From Agapetus fuscipes (Eukaryota; Arthropoda; Insecta; Trichoptera; Glossosomatidae), in the NCBI GenBank assembly GCA_951799405.1, contig OX637338.1:1612001-1676000 (forward strand): DNA of 64,000 bases, written 5' to 3'. Shown piece by piece: positions 52,659-63,594 of this stretch (positions within the stretch are counted from its first letter, which is position 1; each line of letters starts with the position of its first letter). The notes beneath the pieces are model-generated. The model was not told the origin of the DNA. It ran no database searches and saw only the letters and a list, made by a program, of their open reading frames with translations. Both the position numbers and the translations under genes were made by a program.

Positions 52659-52765
52659 CAGTCCGTAGTGCAGTAGTAACACTTCGGACTCTGAATGGAA
52701 GGTTGTGGATTCGAATGCTAGCGGAGCACACAAAATATACCATTTATCCTTGTAATTTATCCTTT
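52659..52765 (+). mobile_element. SINE-C 5' fragment
   Basis: Head only (CAGTCCGTAGTGCAGTAGTA to GCGGAGCACACAAAATATAC), cut by the following SINE-D. Confidence 0.75.
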
Positions 52766-52769
52766 GTCG

Positions 52770-53030
52770 GGGTTATAGCCGCGGGGGCCAAGAGGGCTGA
52801 TCTTTCTAGCGTGTTTCGAATGGAACAACGTTGGTTCGATCCCCGCTTGGGTCACTTGACTTTAACTTTGACCCTGGTTCAACAGATGCTATTGGGTAAT
52901 TATTATTTAATCATTCATTAATAATAAACAATAATGAATTATTAAATGATGATATTAATACCTGTTTCTGGCCAGGCAGAATAGGTTGGTGAATTGCATT
53001 CCTCTTCACAATTTTTTTTTTTAATTAAAA
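52770..53030 (+). mobile_element. SINE-D, free-standing copy
   Basis: Same order of tRNA-like head, CCCTGGTTCAACAGATGCTA and TTTCTGGCCAGGCAGAATAG as inside the two hAT elements, but outside any hAT ends. Confidence 0.8.
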
Positions 53031-53091
53031 AAAATATATAGATGTATGTATATATATAACCAGTAAATACTAAATATACCAGATCCTCGAT

Positions 53092-53238
53092 TGATAGATT
53101 GGTTGATTTTAGGTTTTGGTTTCAATTTGTAAATACACATGCAGCATTTGTTAGTGCGATTTTACAAGTGTGTGCTTGTGAGAATGCACTTTATATGAAT
53201 CTTAAATGTTAACATACCTTTTCAACTTAGATTATAGA
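53092..53238 (+). mobile_element. SINE-A, second subfamily, rearranged
   Basis: Head and tail present (CAGCATTTGTTAGTGCG, ACTTAGATTATAGATTG) with the middle deleted. Confidence 0.7.
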
Positions 53239-53263
53239 TTGTGGTTATCAAGCGCAAAACTTT

Positions 53264-53340
53264 GCCGGTTCACTTTGCCAATGTCACCCCTGTGTCAGGA
53301 AAGGTCGGCTAAAGTTGTAGGGCTTATATTCATTTATATA
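53264..53340 (+). mobile_element. SINE-A internal fragment
   Basis: Carries only the GGTTCACTTTGCCAATGTCA to GGGCTTATATTCATTT segment. Confidence 0.7.
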
Positions 53341-53402
53341 TTCAATGTCTTTCAAATTTCTTCAAATACAGTAAAAAAGTACGAAAGTTCAATAATAATC
53401 TG

Positions 53403-53639
53403 CAATCTATAGTGCAAAGATATATTAACATTCAAAACACATATCAAATGCATGCCCACAAACTAACACTTGTAAGTTCGCACATACAAATGCTGAGTGT
53501 GTACTAGTAATTAAAAATCAAAACCTCAAATGAACATAAGCCCTGCAACTTTTGCCGACCTTCCCTGGAACAGGGGTGACATTGAGCAACTGAACTATTT
53601 TTTACAGTATGTGTGGTCAGCGCCATACCAACCTATAAG
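53403..53639 (-). mobile_element. SINE-A, cut by hAT copy 2
   Basis: Minus copy whose head ends at CCAACCTATAAG, exactly where the hAT-like element starts. Confidence 0.85.
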
Positions 53640-54803
53640 TAGGGACTGGAAAATTTCGCGATCGCGATAAAACGAATTTATTCGCGAATTTTGATGTTTT
53701 TACGCGAATAACGCGAAATTTGAGGTTTTACGCAAATAACGCGAATTTTCGTACTTTTGGTAGAAATTGTGCGAAAAAGTTGTTATGTGTCGCTTCTGCA
53801 ACGCAACTATTTTGTGGGAAAGAAAAGATTCCTGTGAAAACCCTTTGCAAGGTGCAAAGCACAGAAAAAATGGTCGGTGTTATAGCCGAGGGGGCCAAGT
53901 GGGCTGATCTTTCAACGTTGAAACACGGTAGAACGCTAGACGCGGGTTCGATCCCCGCCTGGGTCATTTGACCATAAATTTGACCCTGGTTCAACAAATG
54001 TAATTGTGTAATTATAAATTAATAATTAATTAAAATGAACAATACTCGTAATGAATTTGTCATTAATGATATTAATACCTATTTCTGGCCGGCCAGGCAG
54101 AGTAGGTTGGTGAATTGCATTCCTATTCACAAATGTATTTTATTAAAAAAATAAATGATAAGCAGAACTGTCCTGGACATCCAAACAGACTTGAATCGTG
54201 ACATCAATGAAGGAAAATACATCAAGGAGTGAAGCTGCTGCTGGATTAGCCAAGAGCACAACTTGAGGCTTTCATAAAATCCAACATCCCTCGAAAAAAT
54301 TAGATAACCCTCATCTAGAGATGCGGCATGTTTGTAAGCGCGAAATTATGCATGTCTGCTTATGGGAATGCATTTAATATGAATCTCAAATGATACATAT
54401 ATTTGCAGCTTAGATTTAGATTTAGATTAGATAAGAGAGACGTAATTTAATATTTTAAAAGGATATTGCAGGGTATTCGGAGTGTCATTCAAATATTAAT
54501 ACTTTTTCAATCAACGGTTTTTTGTAAGGTGTAACTCGTATTGATTCAGATGTTGTTTATTCATTGTTTTTGAAGGTACATATTGTTGTTTATATGATAA
54601 ATTGTAAATATTAGTAAAATCTAGAGTTTTGCAATTACATAAACCTTTATTTCGATCAAATCAACCCTAAAAATTACACCGAATCTCCCCGTTTATCATA
54701 AAAAATAACGCGAATTTCCCTGTTTTTGATCAAAAATAACGCGAATTTCCCAAAAAATAACGCGAATTTCGCAAAAAATAACACCACTTTTTTCCAGTCC
54801 CTA
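53640..54803 (+). mobile_element. Non-autonomous hAT-like element, copy 2
   Basis: Same ends and interior as 48366-49427, 1164 bp because of an inserted SINE-A fragment (54321-54431). Flanks CCTATAAG and ACAATAAG agree at 6 of 8 positions, fitting an eroded 8-bp duplication. A SINE-D segment is at 53878-54135. Confidence 0.85.
54321..54431 (+). mobile_element. SINE-A 3' fragment inside hAT copy 2
   Basis: 5'-truncated, begins ATGCGGCATGTTTGTAAGCG and ends in the TTAGA-type tail. Absent from the same place in copy 1. Confidence 0.9.
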
Positions 54804-54860
54804 ACAATAAGGCATTCAGAGGTCTGTCTGGATAACCTAATCTAACGTATTTATTTTGTC

Positions 54861-55117
54861 ACTTCTTTGACTGATAGGTTGGTATGCGGCTGACCACCCA
54901 TACTGTAAAAAATGGTTCACTTTGCCAATGCCACCCCTGCTTCAGGGAAGGTCGGCAAGAGTTGCAGGGCTTATGTTCATTTGAGATTGGGTTTTTTATA
55001 TTGTAGGTCCACATGCGGCATGTGTAAGCGCGAAATTATGCATGTTTGCTTGTGGGAATGCATTTAATATGAATCTCAAATGATACATATCTTTGCAGCT
55101 TAGATTTAGATTAGATT
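54861..55117 (+). mobile_element. SINE-A, full-length copy
   Basis: From CTTCTTTGACTGATAGG to a TTAGATTTAGATTAGATT tail. Confidence 0.9.
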
Positions 55118-56818
55118 TTAGACTTCAATATCTTGTTTTTCTATGGAAGCGAAAACCATTAATTAAATTGATAAAATAAATCAAATAGATTAACGAAACG
55201 TTTTATTTAAAAAGTAATGCAGGTAAAGAATAGACTTGGCGTAAATCTCACCAGCAAAAAATTGTGACGACCGGATTGCTAGGAAAATGGATTTTTATTT
55301 TATTTTTATTGGTTGCTTAGGACACTTGTCCCATAAAAGTGTTACATTTGCTCGTTGTTATTTTTTTAATCCAAATTAGTGCAATCTGCCGTAGGACTCA
55401 CCTCGCAGTGGGCGGAGTATACATCCCGGTGCATGTGCATTATGCACCTACAGAATACAGATATTATAGAGAGTAAAGTATGGGCAGGCAGGCACGCCTG
55501 CGGGCAACGACTCGACTCCGAGTTGGATGAAAGAAAAAACGCAGCTGAGCAACGGGCCAACTCGAAAAGTACGCATTGCACTTACAACAACTGCATGTGC
55601 TTACATGCAATGTGTTAAAAAGTTGAAAGTTATCACGGAAGGAAAATCTAATTGCGACTGGTAGAAAAAAAAAATGTTTGGCTATAATAATCTATAATCT
55701 AAGTTGCAAGGATATATTCATTTAAGGGTGATTGAGAGGTCAGCGCGCCCAACTTTGATGACCGAAATAACCCATATTTTGAATGGGAAGGTAGTATTTT
55801 TTCTCCAGTTTAAATTAACACATAAAATTAGGTATTTTTTTCCATAAAATACCAATTCAAAATAATTTTATTTACGGAGATACCTTAAATGGAGATTTCC
55901 ACTGTTCTTATGAATAAATCCTAACTTTTTTTTATTTCAAAACATTCATTTTGATTAGTTTTATTTTTTCTAGATGAAAATTATTTTTTTAAACTTTTCA
56001 TTGATTTTTTATAATTATTTAAAAAGTACCCAAATTTTGCATACGATCGTGTAGCTAAAATTGCATTATAATGGTATATTTTCTTTTTAGGATTTGAAGT
56101 AATATTTTTTATGTTTGTAATGCAATACTTGTTTTATTTTTTCTCCTCCAAGTAATATTTAATAATGGAAAAAAAAAGAGTTCCATACACAATTTTGACT
56201 GATTTCAGCGCCATGCGGCCGCTCCGGGAACCTTAGAAAATAATAATTATTCGCGGAGCATTGGCAAAACAAAATTTATTTCGCTGGCTTTACAAAGTTC
56301 ATATTCAAGAAAATAAAACTTAACGTTGTTACTCGAATAAATCGTTTTGTCAAAATACATCAAAATTATAACGCAAACTTGAAGCGCTGTATAAGACCTA
56401 ATAGGTTTTTTGTTTACGTTATGATTGAGTTAAAACGTAAAATGTCATACTACATATGTGAAAAGACATAGCGACATTGACATAATATATAACTCTAATA
56501 TACCTATAACTCTGCTAACACAGGAGTTCTCGTGTTTTAAACGTAAAACATTGTTCATTTTATTATAATATATAGAAATTGAGACGCTCGTGAGAGGTGC
56601 TGCTTTATTCTTGATACATTATGTGTATGCGCCGCGGCTCAGTTAAAACGTTGACTTTCATACTTGGAGTTTAACTTTCACGTGTTCGCGTGGCTTTGAA
56701 ACCAAATAATAATACTATTATTATTACTCTACATGGGAGCTTCCAAATTATTATAGAAATCGAAAACCTTTTTTGGAAATTGTAAATTATCTAGATGTTT
56801 ATTTTTAAATGTAATTTG
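55118..56818. other. AT-rich stretch, no gene assigned
   Basis: Contains a piece of the CCGAGAAAAAAGTTCC-type repeat (55255-55345), a GC-richer patch at 55370-55620 that is open on both strands, and a SINE-A tail scrap at about 55690-55722. The rest is low-complexity. Confidence 0.45.
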
Positions 56819-56820
56819 TT

Positions 56821-56962
56821 GTGTATATTCATTGACTTATAGGTTGATTTGCGGCTGACCACCCATGTTGTAGAAAATGGTTCTGCGTGTAAAACGTGTT
56901 GTGAGAATGCATCTAATGTGAATCCCCAATGTTGCATATCTTTACAACTTAGATTAGATTAG
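56821..56962 (+). mobile_element. SINE-A with internal deletion
   Basis: Head to GTAGAAAATGGTTC, then jumps to GTTGTGAGAATGCATCTAAT and the tail. Confidence 0.8.
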
Positions 56963-57689
56963 AATGTTATTAATTACACGCATACCTTGACTTATAACTC
57001 ATGAGTGAATATGATCCCTTTGTTTACAATATAATCTGAGCTGCCTTTCCCTGATATCTTGAGTGTGGTATTGCATCCATGTAACAGAACAATGACTTCT
57101 TAATCATTACTCTTCATAATATTATTGGATGATAAGCAAATTGCTCACAAAGTCTGATTACAAAGAACAATGCTCTCATTGAATACAAAAACGATAAAAC
57201 ATTCGTAAATTTTAATTTAAAAGTCTATAAATTAGGTCCATGCATGAACTGGCATAGACAGTATTGTGTCGTCACCCTGCTGAGGTGCTACGGAAAAGGC
57301 AAACAAATATTTGTGATTGGTTGCTAAGGATGGCAGTCCCATACAAGCCTGACTTTTGCTCGCCGAGAAAAAAGTTCCCAATTGAAAAATGTTCGGACCT
57401 CGTTCTGTATTTGATGACGAACTACGGTATTTTTGCAATTGAGTTTTGTTAATAGTAAAAATTTTCGACCTTTTGCAAATAAAAGATAATTTGTTGCCCA
57501 ATGATGGGAGGTTCTCCGAAAATGTCAAAAAATAACTACATATATAAGTGGAATAAAACAATGTTGTTTTTTTTTTTCCTTTTAACACCTTTTAATTTAG
57601 GTGGTTTCCAACTCTTAATACAATGGGAAGTTAGAACAATTAAAACGAACTATGTATACTATAAATAGGTATTGTTCAACACAGAAATT

Positions 57690-58135
57690 CACTACTTAAA
57701 TCTTATCAATGAAGTCCTTTTTTAAGGTCATCTTGTACCTACTAAGATCATTACAGTGTTCGATACCTCCGCAGATGTGTCTCCACTTTTTTCTGTCCTT
57801 GCATATCTCTTTAATCTCTTCAGCATTTATCACTTTCCTCATACAAACTCTTATCTTATTCTCACTCTGCAGGTTCAATTACTTCGTAACCTCACATATT
57901 TGGTCTATCCATCCTTCCTCGGTCTTCCCCTTCCACGCTTTCCTCTGACATTTTCACTCTACACTGTCTTCGTTAGTCGTTCATCATCCATTCTTTCAAC
58001 ATGTCCTAACCAACTAATTGTGCTTTTTTGTACTTTCATTCTTATATTCTCTTTTATACCACACTCGTTCATCAGCCAATCATTGCGAACCCTATCATTC
58101 AGTGTCAGTAACTTGTAAGGTATTAATCTAATCGG
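57690..58135 (-). mobile_element. LINE 3' fragment
   Basis: The reverse strand reads, with breaks, GRGRPRK, then VINAEEIKEICKDRKKWRHIC, as in 47476-47702. Confidence 0.7.
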
Positions 58136-58162
58136 ATAATATGGATTCGCCCCGGATTAGAG

Positions 58163-58443
58163 TCCGGTCGATAGCTCAGTTGGTTGAGTGCTTGCATTCC
58201 ACGCCGAGAGCTTGGGTTGAAATCCCACCGAAGGTGTCGGAAATGATTTCCCGTTACTGTGTTTATTAACCCAATATAAAATACCGGCAAGGTTTACTCA
58301 GCCGTCACAAGAAATGATTACCGGCTCCCACTTTAACTGAAGTGGTTGGCGAAAGGCTGCCCCCTTACCTGTAAAAATAAATAGGTTCCACTCGCCACAT
58401 GCGAAACAAGAAGTTCCACTATGTGTAGCATAGTTGCGTTGCC
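58163..58443 (+). mobile_element. SINE-B copy
   Basis: Head GTCCGGTCGATAGCTCAGTT, reduced body, tail CATAGTTGCGTTGCC. Confidence 0.85.
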
Positions 58444-58502
58444 CCCCGAGCACCTGACCAGTGTCTGTCACGTGCTGAAGAGCGTTTTTTTTTTTTTTGC
58501 AG

Positions 58503-58610
58503 AACTTCTCCTTCCACCCACCGCAAGTGAATCAGCCATCATAGGTTCCATCTGGTCTTCCGTCAACTCCTCCAGCAACAACATGGCCGACGTCAACAAG
58601 AACAGCGAAC
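58503..58610 (+). CDS. Orphan coding exon, gene not recognised
   Basis: A 108-nt segment with a strong acceptor (run of T then GCAG) and a consensus donor GTGAGT. It is symmetric (phase 1 at both ends) and open in a frame reading LLLPPTASESAII then GSIWSSVNSSSNNMADVN. The codons are balanced and more GC-rich than the surroundings. I do not recognise the protein. No partner exon was found on this strand, so it may be a cassette exon of a gene reaching beyond the repeats, or part of an unrecognised element. A SINE-B copy ends about 60 nt upstream. Confidence 0.4.
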
Positions 58611-58840
58611 GTGAGTCCACTTTTATTGCTTTCTTCTCTATTAACATACATAAATGCTTTCCTTTTTTTTCTAAAAACAATATGTACCAATAACTAAACT
58701 TCTAATGAGGGCTACACCCTACACCATTGGCTTCCAATCTATCCCGGCATAAGGTGGCGATGGGTTTATCTATTTGCGCATAAAGGGGCGACGGGAAAAA
58801 ACTCTGGTCTATACGTTTCAATATCTCAAAGAGATCTGTA

Positions 58841-59076
58841 CCCTTAGTACGAGTTGCTAAACTTGAGAAAAGTAAAGTTTACGGAAAATATTAAAGAGTG
58901 ATTTCTCCCAAAATCTGCCGTTTTTGTTTCTTACACTTTATGGTCTTAGCAAAAGAGTTACAGTGATGAAGAAAATCAAGTTCAAACAAACAAAAACGGC
59001 AGATTTTGGGGGAAATCACTCTTTAATAATTGCCGTAAACTTTACATTAGTCAAGTTTTGCAACTCGTACTAAGGG
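58841..59076. mobile_element. Palindromic MITE with TA duplication
   Basis: Near-identical to 18843-19077, flanked by TA on both sides. Confidence 0.85.
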
Positions 59077-59479
59077 TACTGACATCTCACGACTGGGTTG
59101 ATAGAGTAAAGACTAAAGAGGCTACCTGATATTTTGTTATTGGTTGTCAAGGACCTTAGTTACATAGAGCTGTGAGGTTTGAATCTGAAATAAAAAAAAA
59201 CGTTCAGACTCCATTCTGCTTTTTCGATTTTTTCAAGAGTAGGATTTTTTTTCTCTCTGGGGGCAGACATTGCAGCTCCAAGTGCCTTTTACCAATAACA
59301 ACATATTAGCTGGTTTTTCCCCTAGCAACTCGGGTGGGTGACATCGCAATTATTCCCTGATACTGCCAACTTCATTACGTTGGAAAAGTGAGGACTAATT
59401 CCAATTTTTTGTGAAGAAATTACATAGGTGTAAAATGCACGTACGCCAAATTTGTATAGTACACTTAAGTCTAATATAA

Positions 59480-59729
59480 ATCTAAATCTATGTTGCAAAG
59501 ATATGTATTATTTATGATTCATATTAAATGCATTCCCACAAGCAGACACGCATAATTTCGCCTTCACACATGGCGCATGTGGACCTACAATATAAAAAAC
59601 CCAATCTCAAATGAACATAAGCCCTGCAACTCTTACCGACCTTCCCTGAAACAGGGGTGACATTGGCAAAGTGAACCATTTTTTACAGTATGGGTGGTCA
59701 GCCTCACACTAACCTATAAGTCAAGGAAT
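59480..59729 (-). mobile_element. SINE-A copy
   Basis: Complete minus copy ending in the head ACCTATAAGTCAAGGAAT. Confidence 0.85.
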
Positions 59730-60082
59730 TTCTTCAATAAAATTAAAAAGTAAAAGAAACCAGTAAATTATCAACCCTTTTATAACACTCAGATAACTCA
59801 TGCTCCGTTTCAATCGTAATGAATGTTAAAAAAAAGTTCCAAGTCATTCTCCAGTCGGGTCAAAGAACCGTTCTTTGTTGGTATCCTACCCGGCCAATAC
59901 AATGGCTATAAAAATAACTCCAAGGAACCTAACCTAACCATGTGTGGGCGCGGTGCAAGGACGAGGGAAACGACGCTAAAGTTTGCACGACTTATTTTTC
60001 ATTTGTCGAAATATTTTGCTCGCGAAAATGACAGCCATTTTTAGAATTAGCGATATTCGAGTATGTAGGTACTTCCTTATTC

Positions 60083-60202
60083 AAGTATGTTACTTCTATG
60101 CTCGCGGTAATAGATACTTGTGAAAATCATCCCGTACACAATGAGGCCGGAACATTTTTGAATTCGGAATTTATCAGACATTTTCATACTTTCAACAACT
60201 AA
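60083..60202. mobile_element. Half of a foldback MITE
   Basis: Right arm and centre of the family at 31465-31696, ending CTTTCAACAAC, directly followed by a SINE-A tail. Confidence 0.75.
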
Positions 60203-60443
60203 ATCTAAGTTGCAAAGATATGTATCATTTGAGATTCATATTAAATGCATTCCCACATGCAGACACGCATAATTTCGCGCTCACACATGCCGCATGTGGA
60301 CCTACAATATAAAAAAAACCCAATCTCAAATTAACATAAGCCCTGCAACTCTTGCCGACCTTCCCCGAAGCAGGGGTGACATTGGCAAAGTGAAACATTT
60401 TTTACAGTATGGGTGGTCAGCCTCATACCAACCTAAAAGTCAG
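60203..60443 (-). mobile_element. SINE-A copy
   Basis: Minus copy starting TAAATCTAAGTTGC and ending ACCTAAAAGTCAGAG. Confidence 0.85.
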
Positions 60444-60613
60444 AGAAAAAAAAACAACACTAGTGACAAAGTCCGTTGCCATGGTGGTTTTATGGTTTCT
60501 ATGGTGATATGTAAATAGATTGAAGACGGAGTAGAGACACGTTGCTTATAGAGAAAATGAGAAAAGCATTTCATATGTCGTGAGCGAGACCGCATTATAA
60601 ACAATGTATGGTG

Positions 60614-60951
60614 TCCGGTCAATAGCTCAGGTGGTAGAGTGCTTGCATTCCATGCCGAAAGCTCGGGTTCGAATCCCACCGAGGGTGTCAGAAATGATTT
60701 CCCGTTTCGGTGTTTATTTCAAACCCTAAAATAAAATACTGGCAAGGTTTACTCAGCCTTCACAAGAAATGAGTACCAGCACTCTCGGGAGCTGGGAAAC
60801 CTCCACTTCAACTGAAGTGGTTGGCGTAAGGCCGGCCCCCTTACCTGTAAAAATAAATAGGTTCAACTCGCCACATGCGACCCCTTCGGGGATAACGCGG
60901 CAAGAAGTTACACTATATGTGTAGCTTAGTTGCGTTGCGTTTTGCGTTATG
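60614..60951 (+). mobile_element. SINE-B, full-length copy
   Basis: Best preserved copy: A box TAGCTCAGGTGGTAGAG, B box GGGTTCGAATCCC, body, and the GTTGCGTTGCGTTTTGCG end. Confidence 0.9.
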
Positions 60952-61321
60952 GTGTCAAAGAGACGGTGCATCATGTTGATTGGTACTAAATAGGGTAATT
61001 GCAATGGTGAGCAATATGGTTGAAAACGATATTTTTGTGTAGATTATAAGTCAAGGATCTCAACTATATTTTTTTTAAGTGGTAAAATTGGGCTTTTCAT
61101 TTTTAATTTTGTAAAATAAAATGCCGACAAATCGAGTCCAATTCAAACGCGACGCTATTGGCTGGAGCTCGTGTGACGTCATTGGATCCAAGTGGCGTGA
61201 GTGACGTGTGCGACGTGTGTTTGTAGTATTAGAAAGCCGGCTGTCAGTGTGAAAATACGTGCTATTATCAAGCTTCCGAGATCCGACAAACATAATATAA
61301 ACTCACAACAAACCTTGAAAA

Positions 61322-63509
61322 ATGTCTTCGAAGTATCATAAATATTGTGTAGTTCCGATGTGTACAAATACGTCACGTGCAACACCGGATAAAAAGTTTT
61401 TGCGGATGCCCCGCGATCCAGCTATCCACAAAAAATGGTGTCTTGTGATGAAGCGAGACGAACTTCTGTCTTCCAAATCTACCCGCTTCATTTGCGAAGA
61501 CCATTTTAATGTAAGTTATAGTATTTTGTTGTTATTTAATTGCATACCTATGTATAAAATATGTTATTTCTACATGCCTTCGTAAATAAATCACGTGGCT
61601 CAAGAAATGGCATGTGAAAACGCTGTCAAACGTGTCAAAATTAAAATCGATTTGTTTTTAACAAATTGATTAGAAACTCATAGTTTTTTTTGTCAGTAAT
61701 GATCAAAAACATCCTCAAATATTGTTTGATTCCGTAATTTATAAAAAAACAAGTGTTAACATAGCAAAGTTTTTGTACTTGTTTCTTTAGGAAGGCAGCA
61801 ATGGACTGGAATGTAAATATAATATTTTCTCATCGGCCAAAGGTCACAGGTCTATGGGACTGGACCCCTTAGCAACCTATAATAAAATATAAGCTTGCCT
61901 TTGCCCTGACAACCCGGCTGTGTGACATCACAACTTTTTTATCCTAGAAGTTTGTGTGCATACTTAATAATAATATATTGTCATGTACTAATGTGTCTAA
62001 CCTACCTTTTTACTTTTTGTTGTAGTAGTTGTGTGAACTACATGCTCTCATATTATGTTATTTATATTTTTACAGCTCCAGGACGACTTGGAAAACTTTA
62101 TGATGGGCAGATTGATGGGAAGCAATATGCGCCTGAAGAAAGGAGTTTTGCCGCACAAATTTGAGTGCCAAAAAGCTAAAAAGACTGTGGATAGGAAAAC
62201 CGGCGAGATTAGAAAAAGAAAAATGCTAGTGATGGAACTTTTAAGAGAAGCAAGTCTGAACGCTACAAACTCTGAAGCATCCACATCAGTTGATGTGGAT
62301 GCTTCCGCATCCGTTGATGTGGATGCATTCACATCAACTGATGTGGATGCTGTGGAGCAGTCAACGCATCTGACTTCTGCTCCATTGGATAAAGCAGTGC
62401 AGGTGAATATGGTACCCACCTACAGGAGCAAAGCAACCAACACCTTGAATGTGAGACCCCCGACCACTCACAGTAGCTGCTCACCGATCAAGTTGAAACC
62501 TGTGGAATCTCCTCTGGAAAAATTGAATGTGGAAGCTGTCTATTCATCTTCCAGTTCAGACCCTGAAGATAGTGATTCTGATCTTTTTGTGGACTATGGT
62601 AGTGGCTCGGATTTTGAAGACAACAATATGGAAATGGACGCGCTTAACGTTGAGATGAAAAGAGGTTATATTTTGCTTGTGCAACGCCAACCTCAACTGT
62701 ATTTAGGCATTCCAAAAGAAATGTACCATGTATTGGCTATTCTGCAAGATACAGTTTGTGCACCTATTATAGATATAATGATTTGCCTAAAGAAAATTAG
62801 GTTGAATTTTTCATATAAAGTAATAGGTGCACATTTTGGAATGTCAGATTCCTCTATATGTCGCATTTTTAAGAAAACGATTCCCATTTTATCAGGGGTA
62901 CTCAAAGAGTTGATTATATGGCCATCTGCAAAACTCATAAGGTTGGAATTGCCCATTGCATTTCGAGCTCGATATAGGAACGTCCGTTCCATTATTGATT
63001 GTCTTGAAATTCAAATTGAGAAACCAGGCAACTCGCTGCACCAATCATTAACGTGGTCTGAATACAAGGCCTGTAATACGGTAAAATATCTAATTTCTTG
63101 CACTCCAGATGGTCTCATTAATTTCTTATCATGTGGGTATGGAGGCCGAGCAACCGACTCTACTATTGCTCAGGACTGTGGCTATTTCGACAACATCGCC
63201 ACAGGAACATGGGTGATGGCAGATCGGGGGTTTAAGAATATTTCCCATGTTTTAGAGGAAAAGGGTGCTCACCTTGTTCGCCCTCCAAGCGTGCTGCAGA
63301 AAAGTACCCTTAGCCAAAACGAAGTTAAGGAAGCAAAGCGAATTGCCGCTTTATGTATTCACGTAGAGCGTGTGATAAGCAGAGTGAGAGAATTTCATAT
63401 GCTCACTATGCATTCAACTATCGACCACAACCTCGTGAATCGCTTGGATGAAATTATTGTGATTGCTTGTGGTCTGATCAACTTACAAAAATCATTGATC
63501 AAAGTTTAG
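61322..63509 (+). CDS. THAP zinc finger plus DDE transposase (DDE_Tnp_4 type)
   Basis: Two exons, 61322-61510 and 62076-63509, joined in phase 0 (donor GTAAGT, acceptor TTTTTACAG) for 540 aa. The N-terminus is a complete THAP DNA-binding domain: Cys9, Cys14, Trp39, Cys58, His61 and a VLPHKF box about 30 residues later. A Ser/Asp-rich linker follows (residues about 125-255), with a palindromic Asp-Val-Asp repeat and acidic serines. The C-terminal half has a helix-turn-helix-like stretch (IGAHFGMSDSSICRIFKK) and a DDE domain with candidate catalytic Asp371 (IIDCLEIQ), Asp446 (MADRGF) and Glu494 (VERVISR). This architecture is known from ISL2EU/IS4-like elements and from domesticated relatives. 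The frame is intact and the triad complete, so it is either a recently active transposon or a domesticated gene. No terminal inverted repeats or target duplication were recognised around it. Confidence 0.85.
62272..62356 (+). repeat. Palindromic repeat inside the THAP-DDE coding sequence
   Basis: Three in-frame repeats of the type GATGTGGATGC preceded by its near reverse complement (GCATCCACATCA). Each unit is a near-perfect palindrome centred on CAGTTG or CAACTG. The forward strand encodes Ser-Val-Asp-Val-Asp-Ala units. The reverse strand is also open here and encodes almost the same repeat. Confidence 0.85.
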
Positions 63510-63594
63510 AAGGGTTAGCCACCCTTAGACATTACTTTTAAAATTCAATTTTTATTTTCAGTACTTATATTTAACCTTTATGCTTTTGAGCTTA

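Noticed and set aside
55366..55618. Open frames on both strands, with a GTGAGT donor on the minus strand after a short ATG-led segment (around 55400)
   Set aside because: The frames are unremarkable and no following exon was found. A first exon of a minus-strand gene is possible but unsupported.
58164..58240. Possible tRNA genes at the heads of SINE-B, SINE-C and SINE-D
   Set aside because: The A and B box-like motifs are present, but the sequences do not fold into complete cloverleafs by eye and each is followed by a shared SINE body.
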